Origin: an uncultured beta proteobacterium
Lineage (GTDB): Bacteria; Pseudomonadota; Gammaproteobacteria; Burkholderiales; Burkholderiaceae_C
Length of the DNA: 64,000 bases
Reading direction: 5' to 3'
NCBI GenBank assembly: GCA_903823025.1
Contig: CAIJRK010000049.1
Location: 1 to 64,000, forward strand
Below the pieces are notes generated by a model, which saw only the letters and a list, made by a program, of their open reading frames with translations, did not search any database and was not told where the DNA came from. A program made the translations under genes and the position numbers. Below are positions 8,280 to 17,379 of the stretch, piece after piece (position 1 is the first letter of the stretch; each line of letters opens with the position of its first letter).

Positions 8280-9881
8280 TCAAGCTTCGGTGTTGCCTGA
8301 CGTTGCGGATGGGGAAGGCTGGACAAAGTACAAAACGCTATCTGCTTTTAAGCCAAGTGCCTGTAGGTGCTGCATTCCTCTATCGAGGTTAAAACCTTGA
8401 TCAGTTATAGGTACAAATTTATCCAAATGAGCCATACTTTTTTTGTCGAAAACAAAAGTTCCTACCAGATACTTACTGTGTATGTGATACATCAATGGTG
8501 AAAGTGACAGCAATGCGCTGGCAGGAATAGCGATTTTATGTTCTTCAAGGTCACCCATGTTTTGTTGTGATTGTGGCCAGAACCATAAAGGCGTACTTAA
8601 CACCAGCAATCCATCAGGACTTAGTGCATCAAAAAGGTCGGCTAATAGTTTTTTTGCCGGGTCTATATCCAAATGCTCGATGACATCAAACAAACAAATA
8701 ATGTTATATTTATGAAGTATGTCAGAAGGTATATCCAGTGCTAATCCATGCCAAATGTTGCGATATATTTTCTTGTCAAATAATTCAACATTGCAACAAA
8801 CATCCATAAATCCATCAATACCATCGATATGCCAGTGCTGGGTTGAAGCATTTGTTTTTATGATACGGCCCAAGTCGCCAACACCAAAACCAATATCAAG
8901 AATACTCACATCACGCTGTTTATCAAAGGGGATGTGCGCCACAATCTCTTTCAATCCAACTGAATTTCCTGTGAAGTGATAGTCTCCAGGTGGAATTTTT
9001 ACAACCATTTCATAATTAACAACAATTGGCGTAGGAATTTTGATATTTTTCATTGCTGTCAATAAACTGTTATTAATATGCTGATTAATCTCTAAAATCT
9101 TTTTCTTTAATTGTGGTAAGAATGTCAGCGCTACGCCATCATTTTCTTCATTTCTGTCATGACTGACAAAAAATTCATCGCTGCGCATGACGCCACCAGG
9201 AAGATCTGCAGAGCCCATAACTTGCTTGATTTTTAGAAAGAATTCTTTGCTCTGGACAACATAGTGATTAATACGAAAAAAATCATAAGTCGGTTCATAA
9301 GAACGCATGTATCCGTCATTTATCGGGCGTAGGTTCTCATCAAAAGTACCATGTTCAGTTTCAAATAAATGTGAGCGATACATGTCAACTTTGGCACCTC
9401 CCTTGAGGATAGATTTAATATGCCGGTTGGGTTCATAGTCAGCCCGACTATGCCTTGGAAAATTCTCAAGAATCAGACCTGCTGGATCAACTTGATGACC
9501 ATTGCTGCCATAGCACTTCCAGAAGACACCCAGTGCCGAAATAGGATGTTGCGCATAAGCACTTAGCGCATCCTGGATTGAGTTGGATTGAGTTGGAAAT
9601 AGAAACTCGTCACCATCAATAAATGCCATCCAGTCAACAGTGTTGCCAAAATTTTGCCATGCATGTTGATAAGCATATAGTTGAGGATAATCGTCAAGTT
9701 CGAGTGCAAAAACCTGAATTGGATAGTACTTGCTAAGTTCAAGTAAGGTTTCTTTCATGCCATCTGTTGTTTTATGGGCATAAATATAAAACTGATTAAA
9801 CCCCATGGCAAGGTGAAATGCAATCCACTCGACAATATAAGGATTTCGATTACGCTGAATCGAAGTTATAGCAACACGCAT
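8280..9881 (-). CDS. Glycosyltransferase (GT92/GT2_4-like) fused to a SAM methyltransferase
   Basis: This 533-residue protein opens with a family 2/92-like glycosyltransferase: ITSIQRNRNPYIVEWIAFHL, then a DxD-type site FIDGDEFLFP near residue 90. The C-terminal part is a class I methyltransferase with motif I ILDIGFGVGDLG near residue 325, FDVIEHLDID near 400, and SPDGLLVLSTPLWFW. It resembles enzymes that add and O-methylate a sugar, as in flagellin or surface-polymer decoration (inference). It converges on the unknown gene with a 13-bp gap, and upstream is an 80-bp AT-rich spacer before fliE. Base composition is clearly more AT-rich than the flagellar block, a sign of horizontal acquisition. 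Confidence 0.82.
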   Translation of the reverse strand: MRVAITSIQRNRNPYIVEWIAFHLAMGFNQFYIYAHKTTDGMKETLLELSKYYPIQVFALELDDYPQLYAYQHAWQNFGNTVDWMAFIDGDEFLFPTQSNSIQDALSAYAQHPISALGVFWKCYGSNGHQVDPAGLILENFPRHSRADYEPNRHIKSILKGGAKVDMYRSHLFETEHGTFDENLRPINDGYMRSYEPTYDFFRINHYVVQSKEFFLKIKQVMGSADLPGGVMRSDEFFVSHDRNEENDGVALTFLPQLKKKILEINQHINNSLLTAMKNIKIPTPIVVNYEMVVKIPPGDYHFTGNSVGLKEIVAHIPFDKQRDVSILDIGFGVGDLGRIIKTNASTQHWHIDGIDGFMDVCCNVELFDKKIYRNIWHGLALDIPSDILHKYNIICLFDVIEHLDIDPAKKLLADLFDALSPDGLLVLSTPLWFWPQSQQNMGDLEEHKIAIPASALLSLSPLMYHIHSKYLVGTFVFDKKSMAHLDKFVPITDQGFNLDRGMQHLQALGLKADSVLYFVQPSPSATSGNTEA

Positions 9882-9961
9882 ATTATTAATATAAATAATA
9901 AGTTAATGCAATTAGATAAATATCTAAACCTGAAATAATACTTATCTACGTAGTTAGCAAG

Positions 9962-10279
9962 TCAAACCTGCATATTCATGATGTCGGTGTACGCCTGCAC
10001 CATGCGGTTGCGCACATGCAATGTGGCCTGAAAGCCGATTTGCGCTTTTTGAATCGCCACCATGGTTTCTTCCAGACTGACTTTGGGGTTCTCCATCTGA
10101 ACTTCTCTTTGAAGTTGCGCCGCGCCATTTTGTGCAGCACTGACAGAATTCAGGGCGTTCTTGAGCGCGCCTGAAAAGCCTTCTTCACCACCCCGGGCGA
10201 CCTGATTCGGCGAGATTTGTGGGGCCAGGCTGGGGCGCACCATCGTAGGCATAGTCGTAGGGGCGAGTCGGAGGTCCAT
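9962..10279 (-). CDS. fliE: Flagellar hook-basal body protein FliE
   Basis: This 105-residue protein joins the MS ring to the proximal rod. The C-terminal signature is clear: NPKVSLEETMVAIQKAQIGFQATLHVRNRMVQAYTDIM is split over the last 45 residues, with the usual conserved QxGFQ, VRN and AY-IM positions. An AGGA sequence lies about 10 nt upstream of the ATG. It is transcribed divergently from fliF, whereas in many enterics fliE sits alone just ahead of a co-oriented fliF operon. Confidence 0.95.
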   Translation of the reverse strand: MDLRLAPTTMPTMVRPSLAPQISPNQVARGGEEGFSGALKNALNSVSAAQNGAAQLQREVQMENPKVSLEETMVAIQKAQIGFQATLHVRNRMVQAYTDIMNMQV

Positions 10280-10449
10280 GGAGGTTTTTCCTGATGAGGT
10301 GAGGAGTGAGTGATGCTAGCAACGTCGTTCCCAAAACATTAATTTGAAGTAGGGGGTAAAAGCAAGCCTTATTAACCTAATGTTTTCAGGGGAAGCCCGA
10401 ATAATCGGTTTCTAATGTGGCGCAAAATCGCGCCACTGTTCTGGAAAAA
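10280..10449. promoter_or_regulatory. Divergent fliE / fliF control region
   Basis: This short intergenic region must hold promoters for both fliE (minus) and the fliF operon (plus). On the plus strand TAATGTTT followed about 9-10 bases later by CCCGAATAA (around 10379-10403) loosely resembles a sigma-28 site (TAAAGTTT-N11-GCCGATAA), but the match is imperfect and a FlhDC-dependent class II promoter is equally plausible. Listed as the location of control signals, not as a proven promoter. Confidence 0.3.
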
Positions 10450-12129
10450 ATGATGGCCACCGCCCCCGCAATCCCCTTAAACCCGACACTCTCCCAGCGA
10501 TTCTCTGGCTTGAATCAGGGCCAAAAACTGCGTATCGTTGTCGGGTTGGTGCTATTTGTCGTGATTGCTACCGTCGGGCTGATGATGGGCCGCCAGGCCG
10601 AGTGGCGCGTGTTGTACGCTAATTTGGCCGACAAAGACGGGGGTGCCATCGTGTCCCAGTTGTCACAAATGAATGTGCCTTATAAGTATGCCGAGGGCGG
10701 CGGCGCCATTTTGGTGCCCGCCGACAAGGTGTATGACACCCGCTTGCGCCTGGCCTCGCAAGGCTTGCCCAAAGGCGCGGTATCCGGTTTTGAGATGATG
10801 GACACCAACCGCTTTGGTATGACGCAGTTTCAGGAGCGGCTGGCATTTCAGCGGGGTCTGGAGGGCGAGTTGACGCGCTCCATTCAAGCCGTGTCATCGG
10901 TGCAGAGCGCACGGGTGCATTTGGCGCTGCCCAATCAAAATGGTTTTTTCCGGGAACAGCAAAAACCCACAGCGTCGGTGCTGATCAGTTTGAATGCCGG
11001 GCGCACCCTGGATCGGGCGCAGTTGGCGGGCATTATTCATTTGGTGTCGTCGAGCGTGCCGGAGATGAATCCGACCGCTGTCAGTGTGTTGGATGACACC
11101 GGCAAGTTGTTGTCCACGCCGCCCGAGGGGGCCAATGGTCTGGGCGGCGGTGATGTGCAACAAATGCAATATGTGCAGCAGCTGGAAAAGCTTTATAGCC
11201 AGCGCATTCTGGATATTTTGGAGCCGGTTGTGGGGCGTGGCAACGTCAAAGCGCAGGTTGTCGCTGAGCTTGATTTTTCACAGACCGAGTCCACGTCAGA
11301 GTCGCACAAGCCCAACCAGGCGCCTGATACGGGCGTGATTCGCAGCCAACAAGTGTCTGAGAGTACGAACGGGGCGGGCGCACAAGGGCCAGCAGCGGGC
11401 GTGCCAGGCGCCACTACCAATCAACCCCCCGGACCAACGGCGGCGCCGATTAACGGCGCGCCGCAAGCCTTGGCGGCGGCGGGCGCAGCAGTTGCAGGCG
11501 CCTCCAAGCGGGAGTCAATCATTAATTACGAGGTGGACAAGACCATCCGGGTTGTACGGGGCGGCACCGGCAATGTGAAGCGCATCAGTGCAGCGGTGGT
11601 GGTTAATCACCAGACGGTGACGGACAACGCCGGCAAAACCAGTCTGGCGCCTTTGTCTGAACTGCAAATTGCCAACATGACGGCGTTGGTGCGCGAAACC
11701 ATTGGTTTCAGTGAAGACCGGGGCGATTCTGTCAATTTGATGAACGCACCTTTTGCCATGGACAAAGTGGTGTTTGATGAGTTGCCTTTCTGGCAGCAAG
11801 CGGCGTTTCAGGATTTGGTGCGCAGTTTTGCCTGGCCTTTGGGCACGCTATTACTGGGCGCCTTGGTACTGTTTGGTTTTATTCGACCCGCCATGAAGAC
11901 GATGAATCAGCAGCCCGACAAGGCGTTGCTCAATGGTCAGCAACTCAATGCCATCGAATCCGAACAACCGGAACGCGCATTGCTAACGGGACCCGGTGCC
12001 AGCAGTGTGCCCGCTGGTCCTAGTCAGGGCGAGCTGGCGTTAGAGGATGCGCGCCAACTCACGCGTGACAACCCGGCGGCAGTCGCCAATATTGTTAAAA
12101 CCTGGATTAATGGCGAGGTTCCAGCTTGA
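10450..12129 (+). CDS. fliF: Flagellar MS-ring protein FliF
   Basis: FliF oligomerises in the inner membrane to form the MS ring. The first transmembrane helix follows KLRIVVG near residues 30-55, then the periplasmic ring-building domains (WRVLYANLADKDGGAIVSQL; GFEMMDTNRFGMTQFQERL; VQSARVHLALP), a Pro/Ala/Gly-rich linker, a second helix (WPLGTLLLGALVLFGFI) and a cytoplasmic tail ending RDNPAAVANIVKTWING that binds FliG. The ATG at 10450 has a weak GGA nearby; an in-frame GTG at 10417 would add 11 residues. It is the first gene of the fliFGHIJK run. Confidence 0.95.
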   Translation: MMATAPAIPLNPTLSQRFSGLNQGQKLRIVVGLVLFVVIATVGLMMGRQAEWRVLYANLADKDGGAIVSQLSQMNVPYKYAEGGGAILVPADKVYDTRLRLASQGLPKGAVSGFEMMDTNRFGMTQFQERLAFQRGLEGELTRSIQAVSSVQSARVHLALPNQNGFFREQQKPTASVLISLNAGRTLDRAQLAGIIHLVSSSVPEMNPTAVSVLDDTGKLLSTPPEGANGLGGGDVQQMQYVQQLEKLYSQRILDILEPVVGRGNVKAQVVAELDFSQTESTSESHKPNQAPDTGVIRSQQVSESTNGAGAQGPAAGVPGATTNQPPGPTAAPINGAPQALAAAGAAVAGASKRESIINYEVDKTIRVVRGGTGNVKRISAAVVVNHQTVTDNAGKTSLAPLSELQIANMTALVRETIGFSEDRGDSVNLMNAPFAMDKVVFDELPFWQQAAFQDLVRSFAWPLGTLLLGALVLFGFIRPAMKTMNQQPDKALLNGQQLNAIESEQPERALLTGPGASSVPAGPSQGELALEDARQLTRDNPAAVANIVKTWINGEVPA

Positions 12130-12152
12130 TTGGGATTGGCCGGGAAAACAAG

Positions 12153-13151
12153 ATGGCTCAAATAGACGGTTTACAAGACGCGGCGATTCTGATGATGTCT
12201 CTCGGTGAGGAGGAGGCCGCGCAGGTTTTCAAGCACCTCTCGCCCAAAGAGGTACAAAAACTGGGCGAGGCGATTGCCAAAACCAAAGTCATCACGCGTG
12301 AGCGCGTCTATGAAGTGGTGGAACGGTTCACCGGCATTGCCGCCGCCCACAGCTTGCTGGTGTCCGACTCGGGCGACTATGTTCGCTCCGTGCTGAAGCG
12401 CGCGCTGGGTGATGACAAGGCCGCTTTGTTGATTGACCGCATTTTGCAAGGCGGTGACGTCTCGGGCATTGAAAGCCTGAAATGGATGGACCCGACCTCG
12501 GTGGCCGAACTTTTGCGCAACGAGCATCCCCAAATCGTGGCCGCCATTCTGGTTCACCTGGACTTTGATCAGGCCGCCGCGGTGTTGCGCTGCTTTCCGG
12601 AGCGCCAGCGCAACGAGGTGATGTTGCGGGTCGCCACGATGGAGGGGATTCAGCCGTCCGCCTTGAAAGACTTGAACGAGATTTTGTTTCAGGTGCTGGC
12701 CGGTGGCGACAAGGTGCGCAAGTCCTCTTTGGGTGGCGTAAAGGCGGCGGCAGAAATGATCAATTTGATGGGGTCAGCGGTTGAAGGCACGGTGATTGAA
12801 TCGATCCGCAACCACGACCCTGACCTAGCCCAGAAAATCATGGACAAGATGTTTGTCTTTGATGATGTCGTCAAACTCGATGACAAAGCCATTCAAATGG
12901 TGCTTAAAGAAGTGGCCTCTGATGCGCTGATTGTGGCGCTCAAGGGCGCCTCGGTTGATCTTAAAGAGAAGTTTCTGGCCAATATGTCGTCGCGGGCCGG
13001 CGAGGCTTTGCGTGAAGACCTGGAGTCGCGTGGCCCCATGCGCTTGTCAGAGGTCGAGGCGCAGCAAAAAGAAATCCTGAAAACGGTGCGCCGTTTGGCC
13101 GACGAAGGCACCATTGTGCTGGGTGGGGGCGGTGATGACGCCATGGTCTAA
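12153..13151 (+). CDS. fliG: Flagellar motor switch protein FliG
   Basis: This 332-residue switch protein binds FliF at its N-terminus and the stator through its C-terminal charged helix. The start MAQIDGLQDAAILMMSLGEEEAA.. matches the family; an in-frame TTG at 12126 overlapping the fliF stop is less likely. EHPQ-type middle-domain motif NEHPQIVAAILVHLD and C-terminal torque region VFDDVVKLDDKAIQMVLKEV are present. The length fits the family (about 330). Confidence 0.95.
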   Translation: MAQIDGLQDAAILMMSLGEEEAAQVFKHLSPKEVQKLGEAIAKTKVITRERVYEVVERFTGIAAAHSLLVSDSGDYVRSVLKRALGDDKAALLIDRILQGGDVSGIESLKWMDPTSVAELLRNEHPQIVAAILVHLDFDQAAAVLRCFPERQRNEVMLRVATMEGIQPSALKDLNEILFQVLAGGDKVRKSSLGGVKAAAEMINLMGSAVEGTVIESIRNHDPDLAQKIMDKMFVFDDVVKLDDKAIQMVLKEVASDALIVALKGASVDLKEKFLANMSSRAGEALREDLESRGPMRLSEVEAQQKEILKTVRRLADEGTIVLGGGGDDAMV

Positions 13152-13153
13152 CG

Positions 13154-13849
13154 ATGCGTAACTACGCCCGCTTTATTCCCCACGAAGAGATAGATTCCGC
13201 CCAACCCTGGGAGTTTGGCGCCGTCGATACCGTGGCCGACACGATAGCGGTCAAGCAGGCCGAACAAGTCAAGGCGATTGAGTCTGCCACGGACTTGGCA
13301 CGCGACGAATCGATCAAGCAAACCGGCTACGCCGAAGGCTTTGCGCAGGGTCACGCCAAAGCGACCCTGGAAGCACAAAAGACCATTGATGACGCCATCG
13401 CCGAACAGGCGCACAAGGCCGCGCAAGATTTTGTCAAGTTGTTTGAGTCGGTTCAAACGCAGCTGAGCGAGTCGCAACAGGTGATGTCAGGCAGCGTGCT
13501 TGAACTGGCTTGCGCCCTGGCGCGCCAGGTATTGCGTCAAGAACTGTCGATTAATCCGAATATTTTGCAGCCCGTGGTGCGGGAGGCGCTCGACTTGCTG
13601 GTAGGGGAGAGCAAGGAGGCCTTGATCCGGTTGAATCCGCTTGACCTAGAGGTGCTTGAAGAGGTGTTACGAACCGAATTTCCCAACCTGACCCTGAATT
13701 TGCTGGCCGATCCTGCCGTGACACGCGGCGGCTGTCTGGTTGAATCTGCGGGCACCGTGGTGGATGGCACGCTGGAAAAACGCTGGTTGCGGGCCATTGG
13801 CACGTTAGGCCAGACCTTTGACTGGGAGGCGCCCGTTGCTGACCAATGA
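13154..13849 (+). CDS. fliH: Flagellar assembly protein FliH
   Basis: FliH is the stator of the FliI ATPase in the flagellar export apparatus. The 231-residue protein has an acidic N-terminus, the [13 protein letters not shown] glycine-repeat helix typical of FliH/YscL, and a conserved C-terminal domain ([19 protein letters not shown].. [21 protein letters not shown]). It starts 2 bp after fliG stops and overlaps the start of fliI, so translation is probably coupled. Confidence 0.92.
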   Translation: MRNYARFIPHEEIDSAQPWEFGAVDTVADTIAVKQAEQVKAIESATDLARDESIKQTGYAEGFAQGHAKATLEAQKTIDDAIAEQAHKAAQDFVKLFESVQTQLSESQQVMSGSVLELACALARQVLRQELSINPNILQPVVREALDLLVGESKEALIRLNPLDLEVLEEVLRTEFPNLTLNLLADPAVTRGGCLVESAGTVVDGTLEKRWLRAIGTLGQTFDWEAPVADQ

Positions 13850-15257
13850 TCTTCCTGCCCAGTGGCAGACTTTTATGGACGAGGCTTGCCTGCGCGCGTG
13901 CGCACCCGACACGCTGGAGGTGCGCGGCACGCTGACACGACTCACCGGGTTAGTGCTGGAGGCGACGGGCATTCATGTGCCCGTGGGTTCGCAATGCTGG
14001 GTGACGATGAAAGCGCAAGAGCCGGTGCTGGCCGAGGTTGTGGGGTTTTCCAATAACCGGGCCTTTTTAATGCCTGCAGGTGACGTGCACGGACTCTCCA
14101 GCGGGGCCAGCGTGGTGCCCGCTGCGCCGTATGTGGCGGCGCCGCGTTTGGGCGAGAGTCGTTCAACAGACGATGTTGCGTCTAGTTATGGCATGTTGCG
14201 CCTGCCCTTGGGAGACGGCTTGCTGGGTCGGGTGGTCGATGCCCAAGGCGTGCCGATGGATCATCAGGGGCCAATCCTGGATGTGACCGCTTTGCCAATG
14301 GATCGAAAACCCATTAACGCCATGGACCGGGCGCCCGTGCGCGAGATTCTCGACACCGGGGTACGCGCCATTAATGCCATTTTGACCATTGGCCGAGGTC
14401 AGCGTATTGGTTTGTTTGCGGGTTCGGGTGTGGGCAAGAGCGTGTTGATGGGCATGATGGCCCGCTACACCAAAGCCGATGTGATTGTGGTCGGGCTGAT
14501 TGGCGAGCGGGGCCGTGAGGTGAAGGAGTTTATTGAAGACATTCTGGGTGATGACGGACGCGCCCGCTCGGTGGTGGTGGCCGCGCCTGCCGATGCGCCT
14601 CCTTTGTTGCGAATGCAAGGCGCCGCCTACGCCACCGCGATTGCTGAAAGCTTCAGGGACAAAGGCCAGCATGTCTTGCTGCTGATGGACTCGCTCACCC
14701 GTTATGCGATGGCGCAGCGCGAGATTGCGCTGGCCATTGGCGAGCCGCCCGCCACCAAGGGTTATCCACCGTCTTGTTTTGCCAAAATGCCGCAACTGGT
14801 GGAGCGCAGCGGCAATGGTTTGCATGGCGTGGGTTCGATCACCGCTTTTTATACCGTGTTGTCTGAAGGCGATGACCAGCAAGACCCGATTGCCGATGCT
14901 GCCCGCGCTATTTTGGACGGCCACATTGTGCTGTCCCGGGCGCTGGCCGAGGCCGGACATTTTCCGGCGATTGATGTGGAGCAGTCGGCCTCGCGGGTGA
15001 TGCACAACGTAGTCTCACGCGAACATTCGGAGGCGGCGCGGCGTTTCAGGGCCATTAATTCTCGCTATGAACGAGGTCGCGACTTGATTCAAATCGGCGC
15101 CTACGCGCGCGGGTCTGATCCGTCGCTGGACGAGGCGATTCAGTTGCACGACGGGATGGCCAAATTTCTTCAGCAAGATATGTTTACCGCCGCCACGTTG
15201 GAAGCCAGCGTAGCCGGGATGCAGGCCGCTATGGGTCGTGCCAGGGCGGGTGCATGA
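13836..15257 (+). CDS. fliI: Flagellum-specific export ATPase FliI
   Basis: FliI hydrolyses ATP to help unfold and deliver export substrates. The protein has Walker [12 protein letters not shown] near residue 195, Walker [19 protein letters not shown], and the F1-beta-like [12 protein letters not shown] segment. The start is taken as TTG 13836 because GGGAGG at 13824-13829 lies 6 nt upstream; this overlaps fliH by 14 bp and gives 473 residues, near the usual length. ATG 13875 would cut into the conserved N-terminal region. Confidence 0.94.
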   Translation: MLTNDLPAQWQTFMDEACLRACAPDTLEVRGTLTRLTGLVLEATGIHVPVGSQCWVTMKAQEPVLAEVVGFSNNRAFLMPAGDVHGLSSGASVVPAAPYVAAPRLGESRSTDDVASSYGMLRLPLGDGLLGRVVDAQGVPMDHQGPILDVTALPMDRKPINAMDRAPVREILDTGVRAINAILTIGRGQRIGLFAGSGVGKSVLMGMMARYTKADVIVVGLIGERGREVKEFIEDILGDDGRARSVVVAAPADAPPLLRMQGAAYATAIAESFRDKGQHVLLLMDSLTRYAMAQREIALAIGEPPATKGYPPSCFAKMPQLVERSGNGLHGVGSITAFYTVLSEGDDQQDPIADAARAILDGHIVLSRALAEAGHFPAIDVEQSASRVMHNVVSREHSEAARRFRAINSRYERGRDLIQIGAYARGSDPSLDEAIQLHDGMAKFLQQDMFTAATLEASVAGMQAAMGRARAGA

Positions 15258-15721
15258 GCGCGGTCAAAAGTTTTTTGCTGGCGATTGAAATGGCGACCCG
15301 CCAACGGGATTTGTCCAGCCAGAATTTGATGCGGGTTCAAAGTGCTTATTTATTTGCACAGGATCAGATGTCGCAGTTGACCACTTATGCCGCTGAGACC
15401 GAGTCCAAGTGGGTGGCTGCCGCACAGATCAGCACCTCGCCGGAGTTGATGCGTCATCACTATCAGTTTATGGATCGCCTGCACTACGCCATGAATTTGC
15501 AAAAAAGCACGCTTGAAAACGAGGTGCGCAAAGTTGAGGCGGCTAAAAGCGTGGTTCTGGCCGCTGAATTCAGGCTGGTCAGTTTGAAGCAGGTGTTGAA
15601 AAAAAAGCAGGCTGACTTGGCCGTGCTTCAAGGTCGGCGTGAGCAAAAGCAGATGGATGAATTTGCATCGTTGCGCAGAGGTCAATCAATTGGTGGCTAT
15701 TTAAAGGAAGATCTATCGTGA
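15254..15721 (+). CDS. fliJ: Flagellar export protein FliJ
   Basis: This 155-residue, strongly helical coiled-coil protein has the composition of FliJ, the central stalk and chaperone escort of the export ATPase. It overlaps fliI by 4 bp (ATGA) and fliK by 4 bp (GTGA). Sequence conservation of FliJ is low, so the call rests on length, coiled-coil character and gene order. Confidence 0.88.
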   Translation: MSAVKSFLLAIEMATRQRDLSSQNLMRVQSAYLFAQDQMSQLTTYAAETESKWVAAAQISTSPELMRHHYQFMDRLHYAMNLQKSTLENEVRKVEAAKSVVLAAEFRLVSLKQVLKKKQADLAVLQGRREQKQMDEFASLRRGQSIGGYLKEDLS

Positions 15722-17292
15722 GCATTGAACGAAGTGGCACGGGAGTCAACGCCCAATTTTTGTCAGGTCCGGACGCCAGCAAGGGCAAAGTTAAATCACG
15801 CGAAGAGGCGCAGCTTCCGGACGCGGGTGGATTTAAATCCGTTTTGACGTCGCTTGAACCTCAACCGCGCGTCCCGCCCGTCAAACCCAAGCCGGACACG
15901 AAGGGGCACACCCACGACGTCAAACCCGATGTAAAAGCGGAGACTGCGGTAGAAGCAAAGACAACCCTGGACGCAGCAGCAATCGAAATGGACGAAGAAG
16001 CCGCGATGGACACGGCTACAACGTCAACGACAGCCACGGATACAACGACGCTGCTGACTACGGCCACCGCCACCGACGATAGCCCGGTCACACTTAAAAA
16101 GTCAAAAGTCAAAGAGAGTTCGGCACAAGCGCCAGAGCCTTGGGTTGACCCTTTCATGCCTTTGATTCCCCTGTTGCCAACGGCTATTGCCAAACTGCTG
16201 GCGCAAGCGGATAACGTGGCTGCAGCCAAATTAAAGGCGGCTCCGTCCGGCGCGTCGGTGTCTGCGAACCCGGTGCTGGACGGAGCCGCCACGCGCAACG
16301 ACACATCCAAGGTCAGCCAAGTCGAGGCTGAAAATTCAAGTGCAACACCAGTGGCCGGGCGGGTGCCCGTTGCCGTTGATACCTTGCTGACTGGCAAGCC
16401 CGCGCCCAACGCCAAGGCAACCCTTGACGCAGCCAAATGGGGGGCCACCACCTCATCAAGTACGGTTCAGACGGCCAGTTCCGGGTCTGCCGATGCGGTG
16501 CTCGATAGCCATCCTGATGTCAAGGCGGTGCTGGATCAGATCGCCCAAAGTTTGCCTGCCCAGAATCAAACGCAGACACACAACAGTCAGACACGCGGCC
16601 TGGCGTTGCACGCCGACCTAGCCACACAACAGGCCGATGCACGGGCAAGCAAACTCGATGCGCTGGTCGATGTCGCCGCCCGTGTCGATGTCGCAGCCCG
16701 TGAGTCGGTGCTCTCGAATGTGGGAATGAACGGCGCCATGGGTGCGGGTCTGTTGCGCCCCACTGACCGGATTGTGACCCGCTCGTCAGCACTGTCTGCG
16801 GGTTACGGTGTCGAGGGCGTCTGGGGTCAATCGGGCTTGCAGGCAGGCGGGCGTGCCGACGTGTCAGCGGCGCCGACGCAGGCACCGATGACCTCCTTTG
16901 AAGCCACGGTGGCTGACAAGGTGAGTTATTGGGTAGCGCAGGGCGTTCAAAATGCGCAGATCAAGCTCGATGGCTTTGGCAGTGAGCCTGTGGAGGTGAA
17001 CATTTCACTCAAGGGCGATCAGGCACATATTAGTTTTCGCACCGACCAGCCTGAAATTCGCCAGCTCCTTGAAGGGGCAGCGACCCAGTTAAAGGAGATG
17101 CTGATCAGCGAAGGTTTGGTGTTGTCAGGGGTCTCTGTGGGCGCTTCCGGCCAAAATGGGGCGGATGCACAAAACCAGCGCAACCAGCAAAATGCCCGTC
17201 AGGCCAACATCGTGACGGCGGATGCGGCGCCCACAGAAAATCGGCCTCGCGTGCCTCAATCCAGCACAAGAGCGCTGGATCTGTTTGTGTGA
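15718..17292 (+). CDS. fliK: Flagellar hook-length control protein FliK
   Basis: FliK acts as the secreted ruler that sets hook length and switches export specificity. The 524-residue protein has a long low-complexity N-terminal region rich in Ala, Thr, Lys and Pro, then the Flg_hook C-terminal domain (NAQIKLDGFGSEPVEVNISLKGDQ.. ISFRTDQPEIRQLLEGA.. LKEMLISEGLVLSGVSV). It starts with GTG overlapping the fliJ stop. Confidence 0.9.
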   Translation: MSIERSGTGVNAQFLSGPDASKGKVKSREEAQLPDAGGFKSVLTSLEPQPRVPPVKPKPDTKGHTHDVKPDVKAETAVEAKTTLDAAAIEMDEEAAMDTATTSTTATDTTTLLTTATATDDSPVTLKKSKVKESSAQAPEPWVDPFMPLIPLLPTAIAKLLAQADNVAAAKLKAAPSGASVSANPVLDGAATRNDTSKVSQVEAENSSATPVAGRVPVAVDTLLTGKPAPNAKATLDAAKWGATTSSSTVQTASSGSADAVLDSHPDVKAVLDQIAQSLPAQNQTQTHNSQTRGLALHADLATQQADARASKLDALVDVAARVDVAARESVLSNVGMNGAMGAGLLRPTDRIVTRSSALSAGYGVEGVWGQSGLQAGGRADVSAAPTQAPMTSFEATVADKVSYWVAQGVQNAQIKLDGFGSEPVEVNISLKGDQAHISFRTDQPEIRQLLEGAATQLKEMLISEGLVLSGVSVGASGQNGADAQNQRNQQNARQANIVTADAAPTENRPRVPQSSTRALDLFV

Positions 17293-17301
17293 AGACGCTT
17301 G

Positions 17302-17343
17302 GTTAAGCGCTTAACATAGCCGACTTGGCATTTATTGTGCCAA
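17302..17343. promoter_or_regulatory. Paired palindromes with a sigma-54-like spacing ahead of fliL
   Basis: GTTAAGCGCTTAAC (17302-17315) is a perfect 14-bp palindrome. TTGGCA (17325-17330) and TGCCAA (17338-17343) form a second inverted repeat. The second also places GG and GC exactly 10 bp apart (TTGGCATTTATTGTGC), the spacing of a sigma-54 -24/-12 element, although the -12 half is imperfect. Either an operator or promoter for fliLMNOPQR, or a weak terminator after fliK, would fit. Confidence 0.35.
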
Positions 17344-17379
17344 TTCATCAAGTTTTAGAAATGTGGAGAAGGAAATACA

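Noticed and set aside
14163-15005. A 280-codon frame opposite fliI
   Set aside because: His- and Gly-rich shadow of the fliI coding strand.
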